Origin: Oikopleura dioica
Taxonomy: Eukaryota; Chordata; Appendicularia; Copelata; Oikopleuridae
Direction: 5' to 3'
Length of the DNA: 64,000 nt
Assembly: GCA_907165135.1 (NCBI GenBank)
Contig: OU015567.1
Coordinates: forward strand, 13,583,001-13,647,000
The notes beneath the pieces were generated by a model. That model worked only from the letters and a program-made list of their open reading frames with translations, did no database searches and had not been told where the DNA came from. Made by a program: the position numbers and the translations under genes. This document shows positions 12,491-23,595 of this stretch, in pieces. The first letter of the stretch is position 1, and each line of letters opens with the position of its first letter.

Positions 12491-12739
12491 GAAGCAGAAA
12501 CCACCGATTTCTAACAATTCGACGAAAGAAGCAGCCAACAAAGCGGGATGACCACACTTTGCAGAGTTCGTAGACTTGAAAATTTTCCTTTACATATTTC
12601 TTCTTTCGAAAATACTCGTACAATCCTCATTTCGACTCACTTGACTCGTTGATAATATTTCTGTATTGATTTACATCTAATTTATTTGAATAAATATTCT
12701 GACAAAAAACGGAGTTCGCAGATAATGACTTGCAGTTAA

Positions 12740-13419
12740 GGGTACGGGTGTCGGCTCTCCAAATCCCTTAATAATAAAATACGGATAATAACAGAGCATT
12801 TAATTGAATTCTTCGCAAAATTTAAGCCTAAGTCTTAATTTATTGTTAGCCGCTATCTCTGTTATTTTACGAGATATGATCACGTGAAAAGTTGTCGAAA
12901 AAAATTTTTTGGCTCAGATTTTTTTCATCTAGGGCTCTTTAGATAGCTTAGACGATGAGGATCATCATGATAACCTCAGTTTTTCTTGAATCAGTCTACA
13001 ACAATTTCTAGAGCCGAAAATGTGTCGCCCGGTTTCAAAAAATGCCAATTTTCGGTAAAATGCCAAGGATACTTTTTTTCAAAAAATTAGATTCCATACA
13101 AATTGCAATTCAATCTCAGAAAGCTCTTGACAAAATTAAGATAAGGGTCTGAATTTTTATATAAAAATATAGAAAAGGTAAGTTACCAAGCTCAGTTTTT
13201 CGGAATAGCAGCATCTTTTAGGCTCATTTTGACCATTTTAGGTCGAGATCACGACTTCGAGCCAGTTTTTAATACAAAAAATCTTTCTCAATCCAAATTT
13301 CTTCTTGACAAAATGTAGATCTAAAATGAATCTTTGCTCCTGTGTGGGCGAATTATTTCCAACATTTATATATCCCGAGGAATAGAGCCCTAGTTAGAGC
13401 CTCGCCGACACCCGTACCC
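12740..13419. mobile_element. Non-autonomous DNA element with TTAA target duplication
   Basis: Both ends carry GGGTACGGGTGTCGGC in inverted orientation. Each end is flanked by TTAA (12736-12739 and 13420-13423), the duplication typical of piggyBac and some other superfamilies. The 680-bp interior is AT-rich with no open frame. Superfamily assignment is tentative because only about 16 bp of inverted end is clear. Confidence 0.7.
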
Positions 13420-13423
13420 TTAA

Positions 13424-14025
13424 ACTTTTGAAGGTAAATGTCAAAAATTATTCATCAATTTATATTTTTGAGTTCCCGGGATTCCAGAGTATGCCCAAGT
13501 TGGGCGAGAGTCCTTTTGGGCGGGAGTCCACTTGGGCGAGAGTCCTCCACTCAAATAATGGGCATGGAATTGCCTTGTTGACTTCGTTGCAAAAACCCGC
13601 TGTTGGGGAAAAGGCCCGTTGAAGAAAATGACGATATTTGATGTTCAGGAATTTGCTCATTCTAGCTTCCAAGTTTGTAACAAAGAGGATATGTTATATC
13701 GTAAAAATCCCATCAAAAATCGACCTCCAAGTGAGTGATAGAAAATATCTGGCACGCCGTCGTAAATTTTTGTGCTCAACAATCACTTTTGTCATTTTAC
13801 GGTGTAAGGACTAGAGAATTTTATCGAAGTTCAAATTTTACTTTCTTCGGAATATCATTCTTGAACAAAAAATAGCGAGAGAGACTGATTGAAAGAGACA
13901 ATTTGATTCAATATTGACGCTTTTGTACTCGGAAATAGAGATCATTCGTTTTATGACATAAAAAGATTACAAAAACTCATTCTTAAAATTTTAAGGTGAC
14001 ACCGAAATCGAGTAAAGACGGCTAA
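13424..14025. other. Intergenic, nothing recognised
   Basis: The 3' side of the TTAA element and the upstream region of the Ig-like gene. A short plus-strand ORF at 13428-13622 is repetitive (several copies of TTGGGCGAGAGTCC) and not convincing as a gene. Confidence 0.5.
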
Positions 14026-17000
14026 ATGAAGCTTTTTGCATCGCTTTCAAGCTATGGTAAGTTTTCATAAATATAGTTGAAGCTTTAAATTGGTATTTTT
14101 CTCTAGCGATTGCTGCCAGTACCGATTTTTGGGTGAATAGCTACGATCAGGGTTCTAAACGGACATGTCCGTGTACGGATTTTATCCGTGTCTGTCCGGT
14201 CTTGTCCGTACGGACAGACTAGACTTTTAGTCTATTGGTTGAGGAAAAAACGGACAGCCTAGACCGGACTTTTGTCACGATCCGGACAAAATCCGTATTT
14301 GTCCGTATTTGTCCGTGAAATCCGGACAACCCCAGACTTTTGTCCGTGTCTGTAAAATCCGGGCAGAATCCGGAAAAATCCGTAAAAAACACGATTTGAG
14401 TTGGAATTCGTTTCAAAAAAGCCTGAACCAACGTCATTGTTTTATAAAATAAGCCAGGTTTTATATCAAATCAAGGTTTAATCAAGTTTCATATAAAAAT
14501 TTTTGACTTTTTGCCGGAAAATATCGATGATAACTTTTAATTGATATGTCTTTTTGATGGTGCGAAGACGGAACTTTGAGGACCGAGTTTCAAGGAAAAT
14601 TGGTTAAATTAAGAATTAGGTCCTTCATTATTCCGCTAATTCATTGCGAGTTCTAATTTGGGACTTTCAGCTCAGCATTTTCGGAAAAAGCCAGCTCAAC
14701 GTGTTGAGGGGTCAGCGGTCCGGCTAGCCCGCTCAGTCATTCAGCTCGATCATTTTGAGAGAACTCAGCTCAGACTAATGATTTTCTTCATAAAGCGAGC
14801 TAAGGTCAGCTTGGATAATACCAGCTGACATTAACTTCTCAATACACGGGCGCGCGACTAAGCGCTCAAAACACGGGGTCCAATTATTGGACCACAATGC
14901 ATTATCCAGCCCCGCGCGGCGCGCCAAATTCAGAGTGTGAAAAACAGCGCTCAGGACTTTTGGCTCTAATTGACGTTTCCGTCGGGTAAAAAAGCTCGTA
15001 AATGTATTGCTAGAAAGCTTGAACCCTCTTCTATAAAAATAAACAATTGTAAATCGAAAAATCCGTTCCGATTTTTCACCAGAGAGCGAAAGAGAAATCT
15101 GGCGCAAAACGCCACCACTTTTGAGTTTTCATTCGAAACTTCACAGAGTGGTTCGTTTTTGTCCTGTCAGCTCACATTTCAAAATTCAGGTCAAACAGAT
15201 AACTACAACGGGAAAATCAGGGGGTCAAAGTCGCCGTGGTCCAATGATTGGACCACGTGCATTGAGAAGTTAAGATAACGCAAGCTCAGCTAAGTTTCGC
15301 AAATTTTCATACAGCTTTGCTCAGCTTTGAGAAATTTTCTTTAAGGTCAGCTTCAAAAAGGTCCTAGCTAAAAGTCGCTGTATTGTCTGCCGAATTTATT
15401 TCTCAAAGATTTTTTTTGGTGTTGTCGGGTTTATTTCGATAAAAATTTGTTTTTTTACCCATGGAATTTTACGGACATTTACGGACAAGACTTTTTAGAC
15501 CAGACTTTTTCTTTTAAAAAAAATGTTTCCGGATTCTACGGACAAAAACGGACAAAACGGACATGTCCGGGACTAGACCGGACAAAAATCCGTTTTTTCG
15601 ATCCGGACACGGATAGACTAGACTTGGGATTTTGGCGGAGGACACGGACACGGACAGACTAGACTTTTAGATTTTGCCTCAAATTTAGAACCCTGGCTAC
15701 GATAACTCGGCTAGAATTCCATGTGCCGACTTGACCTCCTTGAAGAACGTCCTCCAAATCAGTTGGTTTAGATCTGATCTCACGGGCTCGTCGAAAACAG
15801 AAATCGCTGAACTTGCGAATGAAAATGGAATAATCAAAAACGCCGAAAAAGTACCAGGATACACAGTCGATGATACGGGTGCTTTAGTCATCTCAAAATC
15901 GGGCGACGATGATTTCTCCTTGAACGACATTGCTTTTTACGAATGCCAAGCAGATGTAAAAGATGAGAACGGAAAGATTACTCCTGCTGATATCAAAAGA
16001 AAACTTCTCGTTAATTTTATAATGGACAAAAACGATCTTGAGCCTGTTGTCAGAGGTAGAATCATAAAAATTTAATCATTTATAATCAGCTGATCATATA
16101 AAAGTCTCATAAAAACACCGCTCTAGATAAACGACTCGGCGAAGAAGACAAAAAAGAATACAAAGAAGGCATCAGATATGAAATCGCTGAGTGCGAATCG
16201 AAAGAAGCCGGCCCCGAAGCGCCAGTATTGATCTGGAGAGCGCTCGATTCTAGCGGCGATGAAATTTCCAACAGCAACGAATTCGGCTCTTGCAAGAGCA
16301 AACTTAAAACTCTCGATGACAGCAACTTTTGTGGAAAAACAAATGGTTCGGGCAGTTTTCTTTACGAGATTGTTTTACGATTTAGATTTCATCCACATGG
16401 ATAAACAAGATCAGCGAAAACTTCAAACGACGACGCTTTCTCTCGCATTTGACTCAACTCAAATTGAAGGCATTTCTTCCAGCTTTGACAAGGCGCATTT
16501 TCTGTGCGAAGCGCACTACAAAGAAGCCTGGAACGGCGAACTTGTCGATGTCATTAAAGCAAAACGATGGCCCGCAGATGACAATACCATCCGAGTCATC
16601 AGTATTTGAATGCCTCGTAAGCTCATTTTCATGGAATTTAAGGCCCCGTGCGTAATGTTGATATTCTCGTCAATGGTGCTCCAGTTAGCGCTGGAGTTCT
16701 TGACATGACGAATGGAAACCCATCTTTGGAGTGCAGCTCCGACGGATTTGACAACAAAGGCGCAAACGAAATCAACCCACGAGGAACCAGATCGAGAACA
16801 GGAGACAATATGAAATTCTCGTGTAAAGCAAGAAACTCACTGAACGAAGGCAAATGGGTCGAAAAGGAGTTTACCTTTACTGAAGCAAGTTTGTACATAA
16901 ATTTAAGAGCCCCGAGAATATGTTTTTAGCGCTACAAACACCGACCGCCGAATATTCTCATTTTGGTCTCGTGGCAAAAGTGTCAGCCGAAAGCACACCA

Positions 17001-18017
17001 AAAGATCCGGAAGTAGCAAATCTAAAATATGCAGTCTTCCAGTGCAAAGAAGGATTTATAGCGAAAGATGGTCGGGCTGTTTTCAAAATCCTCTCCGAAA
17101 AATGTATAGAGGCAAAGGCACTAACCGATGGGACAAAGCATCTTATCGAAAGAGAAATCATGCGAGAATATCCAATTGGCTTTGGTGTTGCGATGCTGGA
17201 AGTGATGGACGTAAATGGAAATACCGAAACTCTTTATAACTACGTCCCGATGAAATCTGCCAGAACCAACTACGCGAATAAAGAAGAAGAGCCTTTCCCA
17301 ATGCAGGCATGGTTTGATAGAATGACAGTTTCAGTGTCTCGAAGACTTCGATCGATTTCAAGAGATAGTATTGTCGCGATTTATTACAACGAAGATGAAC
17401 AGTCTATCGTTGATTTGTCGGGCGATGCAGTCATTGATGAGGAAAATAAAGATCAGTTTCATGTTGTCATGGAACCTACCCCAACAGAAAGTGGAAAATA
17501 CATCGTATGTTTTGACAGAAATCCTCGTGAAATTAAATTTCTTATAGCTCTGCTACGACTTCTCTAGAAAGATCGACCTCCAAGAACTCCAAGGACAGAC
17601 TTATGATTCGATCCGTGAAAGCTTACAAAGAGATCACGCTGATTTCTGCCGATTTTTCGTCAACAAAAGCTTCCCTTGGTGGATCATCCTTGTTGTCATC
17701 ATTGTTTTGATACTTATCGGTGCTCTGATTTTCTTCATTTTGAAGCGCAAAAAGGATGACAAAGAAGAAAATGGTACTTATATCAGACGAAAAATCGTAG
17801 AAACATTTCGTTTAGATTCGGGCGATATTGTCAGAGACCCTAAAACTGGCGGAAGCGTGTCAGGAGTCCAAACACAAGAAAGCGATGCTAGAGATGAGTT
17901 TGCAAAAGTTGTCGAGAATCAACCCGACGAAACTACAGTTTGTTGTGCGTATCACGTTCCCAGCTAATTTTAATTTAGCCACTGAGAAAAGAAGGCGAAG
18001 AGTCAACTGCAGTCTAA
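14026..18017 (+). CDS. Single-pass membrane protein with Ig-like ectodomain, coding exon split by hAT element
   Basis: Signal peptide exon 14026-14056, then 14107-14147, [element], 15704-16055, 16127-16345, 16386-16601, 16643-16888, 16930-17504, 17548-17773, 17816-17937, 17979-18017. Without the element the exons total 2,067 bases (688 residues) in one frame. The ectodomain has paired cysteines and an Ig-like strand pattern (ARIPCADL...ISWFR, then FYECQAD), followed by further Cys-containing segments. One TM helix follows (WWIILVVIIVLILIGALIFF), with a basic stop and a short acidic tail. All introns apart from the insertion are 40-71 bp GT-AG. AATAAA overlaps the stop codon. The family is uncertain: a cell-surface adhesion or receptor protein is the safest description. 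Confidence 0.8.
14148..15695. mobile_element. hAT-like element inserted in a coding exon
   Basis: A 1,548-bp element with inverted ends CAGGGTTCTAAA / TTTAGAACCCTG and a perfect 8-bp duplication, GCTACGAT, at 14140-14147 and 15696-15703. This is the signature of hAT transposons. Many subterminal copies of GTCCG, CGGAC and similar words line both ends, as is usual for hAT transposase-binding regions. No transposase is encoded. A second repeat rich in AGCTCAG, with its own inverted segments, is nested near 14670-15390. Confidence 0.88.
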
Positions 18018-18482
18018 ATAAAGCCAAATTTACCTAATTCAAATAAATTGATGTCTTCCATTTTTAATCATTTGTGAAACGCTGCATCTTTTATCTAATA
18101 AAAATTCAAACAAACCTATGAATATAAAAGTTGAATAATCAAGTCTAAGGTCATAAAAACGCAACAAAAGAGTTGTTATTGTTGATCCTCAAACCGGACA
18201 CACAGACGCTTTTTGCTCTCGGTCTTTTGTTTGAACTTCGGATCGTTAAAGTTTAAAAAAAAACTAAAATCAACTTTGGAAGAATTTTCCTTTTGCAAAA
18301 GTCAGAGAAAAGCTCATCCCTGAAATTTTTTATTAGAGTCCGCGGGGCAAGGCGGCTCAACGCAGGTTCTGGATGGTCATAATATGAAAACCCAGGCCGG
18401 CCATATCGTACATTTTTGTAAATTCTAGATCGCTAAACACCCTTTTTTTATTTATGCGTTAACAGAGAAATATTGGAAGAAG
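18018..18482. other. Short intergenic stretch, nothing recognised
   Basis: Follows the Ig-gene poly(A) signal and precedes SLC10A7. It has AT-rich runs but no open frame or RNA gene. Confidence 0.5.
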
Positions 18483-20479
18483 ATGAATCCTCTTGCTGCT
18501 ATTTTGTTGAAAAACTGGTTTTTATGTGGAATTGTGTTATTTATTCTTTTGGCCTGGGCTGACCCTGATATTGGCAAAAAGGAAAATTCAAAAATAATTC
18601 ATCAAATATCAATAACCGTGAAAAGGGTTAAGAACAGATTTTGAATTTTGCAAGGGTGGTCCTTTGCATCCTGAAGTCACGGTTAAATATTTCGCCGTTG
18701 GTTTTATTTTCTTCAATTCGGGACTGTCTCTGAAATCAGAAGAACTGAAACGAGCAGTTATGCAAGTCAAACTGCATACTTTTGTACAGGTATAATCTTG
18801 ACAAGATCGATGAAGTTTTACTCAATTTTTAGTCATTTACGCTTTTGTTTGTTCCGATCTTCATGTACTTCTTCAAAGGATTTCTCTCGAAAGTTACCTC
18901 GTTGGACCCTTGGCTCTTATCAGGACTGACTGTGGTTTCATGTATGCCACCTCCGGTTTCTTCCGCAGTTATTCTCACAAAAGCAGTTGGTGGTAACGAG
19001 GCTGCTGCTATTTTTAATTCTGCCTTCGGCTCCTTCTTGGTAAGAAATGATATTTTCTGTTTCGAATATTTTGAGCGTAGAAAATGAAAAATCTTTTTTT
19101 ATTGCAGGAATAATCACTTATATGTACAGGAAATTTCTTGCAGATGTGACAAAGAGATCCTCTTTGATATTTACATGGAGAATAATATTAGATGGCAATT
19201 AGCTCGTATTCGAGATGCTCTAGTAATTGTTAGTTTTTATAATTAAACAGCCTTACCTGATGCAGAGTCTCGAGTTGACGGTCTATATTTCTCTGATGCT
19301 CTAGCGATTGCTGAGTGTAAGTGTGTTGAACTGTATTGCTCGGTTGAACGACAGAGGTCGTGCCGATTGGGTGAGGCGGAGACTGTCTTGGCTCAGCCGG
19401 AGTCAAGACTCGCCGATGAACACGGATTGGCACGTTTGCACTCATTGATCGTAGGGGTACTCGGGTTGTGAGCCGAATGCGCTTTGGCTGCCGATTCATT
19501 CTGAAATAATAATTATTAGTTACTGTTCCGCAGGAAGGTGAATGTCGAGGGTGTGAATTGAACTCGAGGAGAAGGAGCCGCAGGCTCGGCGCTGCCAACT
19601 GAGCTAGTCAAGCGTTCAGCCGGGCGTGTTGTTTCGCGGGTTATAAATCGATTTTCTATTTCACGCCGACCAATTAGCGTGCTGCCTGACGAGCTTACGG
19701 GCGCTCCTTTTTTTGCTGAGGGCTCAAATATTATTCTTCAATTGTTTGCATCTTTGGCTGCCAAAGTTTGGCACGCAAAAATTGAAAGAATGTTTTTTGC
19801 AATATTCACAACACATATTTAGGGAATTGTCGCTACTCCACTTCTTTTGTTGACTTTCATGGGCGAATCTGCAGCGATGAGTTTCACTTCAATTTTTGCC
19901 CAGCTTTCTGTCACCGTCGTCATCCCATTAATTTGTGGTCAGATCTTACGCCAATTTGTCAAAGAGTGGCTCGAAGTAAGAAAGCCACCTTTTGGGGAGA
20001 TGAGCAGTTTTATGTTGCTGATGATTATTTACACCACTTTCTGCGATACATTTCTGGTAATTTTCAAATTGTATCATTCAGAATATACATTTTATTCAGT
20101 CCCCTCATCTGAAAATCGATCCTTACTCTTTGATCACTATCGCCGTCATCATCTTCTGTCTCCAAGTCTCCTTTATTTCCCTCACCTTCTGGCTTTCTCA
20201 GCGACAATGCTTTGGCTTCACGGCCAAAGATACTGTAGCAATCATGTTCACTGCTACTCACAAGGTAAATCTTTCAAAAAATAGGATCATCATTTTTAGT
20301 CCCTCACGCTTGGAATTCCCATGTTGAAAATCATCTACAGCGGCTCCGATCATTTGAGTCTCCTTTCGATCCCTCTTCTTTGCTATCATCCGACTCAAAT
20401 TCTTCTTGGCGGCTGTTTGGTGCCTTCCGTCCAGACCTGGATGAACTCGAAGCTTCGGCAAGTTGCTCCCGACATTTAA
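18483..20479 (+). CDS. SLC10A7: SLC10A7-type transporter
   Basis: A 10-TM member of the bile-acid/sodium symporter-like family. SLC10A7 acts in calcium regulation and glycan/skeletal biology rather than classical bile transport. Exons 18483-18581, 18655-18789, 18833-19039, 19823-20056, 20100-20264, 20300-20479 give 339 residues, the normal length. Diagnostic stretches are [75 protein letters not shown] and [10 protein letters not shown]. Intron 1 appears to be GA-AG (18582-18654). A GT-AG alternative (18618-18654) would insert 12 extra codons that other SLC10A7 proteins lack. Intron 3 is unusually long (783 bp) and holds a tRNA-like remnant. The next gene converges on it. Confidence 0.95.
19541..19613 (-). 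repeat. tRNA-derived remnant (SINE-like or tRNA pseudogene)
   Basis: Read on the minus strand, this has a near-perfect box A (TAGCTCAGTTGGCAGCGC) and box B (GAGTTCAATTC) at tRNA-like spacing. The anticodon arm and acceptor stem do not fold properly, so it is not a functional tRNA. It lies in the long third intron of SLC10A7 and probably came from a SINE or a retroposed tRNA. Confidence 0.45.
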
Positions 20480-20842
20480 ACTCATTTACGCTAATTTATT
20501 GTAACAGCATTTACTCGTGCTAGAAGCGTATCCTCAATTAGCCTTTCTAGTGTTTTAGCTTTATAGCATTTTAAACTTATTTATTATAAACCTTATTTCT
20601 TTGCAGAAGAGCCTTTATTACAAGACCTGAAACTCGACAAATCCACAAAAAGTACCTATGCCCTTTGTGACAACCTCCTGTGTGCAATACGAATCTATAC
20701 AAATACGATATTCTAATAAACTATTTAAAAATGATCTATTTGATGTGCACAGAAAACATAGAATCAGTATCGCCTTCCGAAATCCAGCGAGTTCGTCTTT
20801 TTGGAGTTCCTCCATCCTCGTCTAAAACATTTTCATTGCATT
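20480..20842. other. 3' intergenic between converging genes, nothing recognised
   Basis: AT-rich stretch shared by the 3' ends of SLC10A7 and the OST-alpha-like gene. The short ORFs here have no coding support. Confidence 0.5.
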
Positions 20843-22123
20843 TCAATCATTTAAAAACGAGCTACCTTGATGCATAACATGATGCGTAAGTCTGCTTACA
20901 AATCCCTCTGCCAGCTCTTTCAAATCCTTTGGCAAAACAAGTTCTCGCTGGAGATCGAAGTTTTTATCTTCTACGAATTTGTACATGAACACATATCTGT
21001 AGAGCAAGCTGACGAGAAACATTTCAATTACAACAAGTGCGTTATGCAAAATAGTGCCGCGCCCAGCTGCTGTATGAGGATAGACGCAGGAGTAATTGAA
21101 GAATGATATAATAATTGGCTGGATGTTTACACTGAAATACACGTAAAAATTAACCTAAGTAATAAACATACGAAATGAGAGTTAGTCGAAAGAGCATGAA
21201 TTTAAATTTGATATGAAAATCGGCCATGCAAAAGTTCAAGTTTTCCGAGAGCACAATGAGACAGAAGACAGCCAGTCCAGTTGATACGAGTCCACCAAAG
21301 AGCGACGAAATACTACCAGTGTCAACAGTCCAGATTCCCTCTGCGACGAAGCAAGCATTTGCGATGATAAACGCACAGCGGACAAAGACGCATTGCAGGG
21401 ATCCCCAGTAGAGTTGAGAAAACCACTCGCGAGAAGGAGTTATTCTGAAGCACTCAAGAATACTTGTATTTGCTTGCTATTTACCGAGGTATACAAAAGA
21501 AAAATCTCCATAGCCAAATTCTCACCGACCATTTTGTCTTTTTCGCTTGATTGAGAAAGTGGTCAAAGCTGTCGAAATAGTCCAAAATCAAGGAGAAAAG
21601 CGCATTGATTGACAGACCAAAGGTGAAATTCAAAATGAATGTCATAAAAAGCGCGATCCTTGGAGAGAGCAAAATCATCAGTGAGCACAAGCAACACACC
21701 GGTGGTGTTCTCAAGATTGCGTCAATGTAGCCTGCTCTAATTGGCTTCTTTTTGTACAAGCCCATTGTGTAGTTGACGAAGTAGTGGATGGAGTAGCAGT
21801 TGATGCAGGTTGAAACTGAGATCAGAACTAGAACAAGCATTCCAACATTTTCTAGCGTTTCAGCTGCTGCTACTGTCATCGCTGACGATGGAGGTCCAAG
21901 GGCACAGGAATCCACTAAAACTCAAGATTGTCAACTTTATGTTTGAGTACATACCCGCTGGTAGAAGTTCCATGGCCCGAACTCGGGGATCTCTTGAGGG
22001 GGATGACTTCCCAAGAAAAATTTCATTGTACTTATCAGGGGTCAGTTCTAAAGCTTCACCCATTGACAATGGGCCATTGTTCAAGTGGAATGCTTGTGCT
22101 GTCCTGGTAGAAGCCCTAATCAT
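20843..22123 (-). CDS. Organic solute transporter subunit alpha-like (SLC51A/TMEM184 superfamily)
   Basis: Four exons (22123-21955, 21914-21485, 21444-21172, 21131-20843) with three 40-bp GT-AG introns give 386 residues in one frame. The protein is multi-pass. An extracellular N-terminus precedes TM1 (ENVGMLVLVLISVSTCIN), the segment RTPPVCCLCSLMILLSPRIA matches the Cys-rich loop of OST-alpha, and QPIIISFFNY with a basic/acidic C-tail closes it. OST-alpha partners with OST-beta to export bile acids and steroids across basolateral membranes. No beta partner is seen here. Solute_trans_a family membership is well supported; SLC51A versus a TMEM184 relative is less so. Confidence 0.8.
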
Positions 22124-22433
22124 TCTCTCTGGATATAAAAAATGAATGAATATAAAAATTCCGTCAAATTCAAGTTCAAATAAAATACCAAAAAAGACGC
22201 CTGTCTGACCCTGCCTCACCAGTATCCCCCATTCTCTGAAATCCATTTCCTCGTGTTTTCCGTTTTTATGATGTCTCGGAAGCTCAAACCACAAAATTAA
22301 AAAATTTATCACCAGATGCTCTCACGCTGGAAGTCGCTATGTTCAACCACTGTGAGATGAATTGAAACGCACTAAACATACGACCATTTGATATTTGCGG
22401 GTCCTGGCGTTCACACCGGTGGTCAGGAAGTTT

Positions 22434-22703
22434 TTACAGTTTTATTTTATGAATTCCAGGCGCCAGGGTTACATTTTTGATGTGCAATTTTGACCCTGGA
22501 TTTCAAAATAATAAAAAGAAATGAATTTTTTTGAGATTGTCGAAGTGATTTTGACATAATAACTGACGCTAACTGCACGGGACTCTTACCACAGATCATA
22601 GTTTCGTCAGCATGTTCATCACCTTCCCTACTGCAGTCGATTGCCATTTGCAGGTAGAGATCGCTCAGACTGCATTTTAACGAGCTCACACCACATGCTA
22701 AGC
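22434..22703 (-). CDS. LDL-receptor class A-like fragment, gene incomplete
   Basis: A minus-strand exon ending at 22590 encodes four cysteines spaced as in an LDLa module (ACGVSSLKC, AIDC, DEHADETMIC), with acidic residues before the last Cys as in calcium-binding LDLa repeats. A GT-AG intron (22589-22496) joins in phase to a short final exon ending in TAA at 22434, next to AATAAA-like sequence. I could not place a start or signal peptide upstream. It may be a small secreted protein or the remnant of a larger receptor. Confidence 0.35.
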
Positions 22704-22759
22704 TGTCATAGATCAGAAAACTATATCGTATCGAAAAGGAGTAAATCAAGTACAGCAAC

Positions 22760-23595
22760 CGTACTTATCATGTCTACCACAGGGTCGATCTGAATTCACC
22801 TTTTTCAGCTACTTTCAACATAGAAAGTGACCCTTTAAATTTATATCAGTTCGATCAGCAGCCCATTATTATGCAATTAATTAGTATCTAAGTCTTTTCT
22901 TCCGGCCACCTGCGAGAAGCGAATCCAAATAAAACTTAGCCGGTGTACATTTCAACACATCACAACAGCGGTTTGACAAGCGTTTATGCTTAGATAGGGG
23001 CATTTCTCACTGAGGAGGGGTTATAAATTACTAACAGATGTCACACCATCACGGCCATCTCCGCGCTAAGCTATCTTCTTTTTCCGCTGCTTTAAGCTTT
23101 TTTATCATTACTGCCTTTTAAGGTGTTTTATTATGGAACAAGACCAAGTTTACTGAAGCTCTATGGAAACAATAAAAAACGACATCGTTTTTGCGTGATT
23201 TTATGCAGACTTTTACGGTTTAAAAATGCTTTTATCTGGTGATTCAAGTCATTGTACGAAATAAGGGAGATTCGATGTCTCAACTTTATGAAATGTGAAA
23301 TCCAAGAAAATTATTTTAGCGTGAAAATTTTTTTACTCGTAAGAACTAATCTTCATAAATGTCACAGATATCTAAGAACACGATGGTTTTCACAAGCAAA
23401 GCTTAAGTTATAAAATCAACTCTTGATGGGGTCAACGCTTGTGGTAGCGTGGTGACGAAGGCGCAGAAGGGTTTCTTAGCACTCACCGCTGACGAGACTC
23501 AGAATACTTTTGCAGAACTTCGTTGAGCGAAGTCCCAGTTTCAAGCATTTTTTAATTGAAGAGTACTAGCTGAGCTAGATCTCAGGTTCATAAAA
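22760..23595. other. Intergenic, nothing recognised
   Basis: Upstream of the IQ-motif gene. It contains short AT-rich runs and no convincing exon on either strand. Confidence 0.45.

Noticed and set aside
14148-15695. Ordinary GT-AG splicing using the GT and AG inside the hAT ends
   Set aside because: It would leave 19 extra bases, shift the frame and give an early stop in the Ig gene; the same count fails in the IQ gene.
19230-19598. 122-codon minus-strand ORF in SLC10A7 intron 3
   Set aside because: It overlaps the tRNA-like remnant and has no family features, splice partners or promoter.
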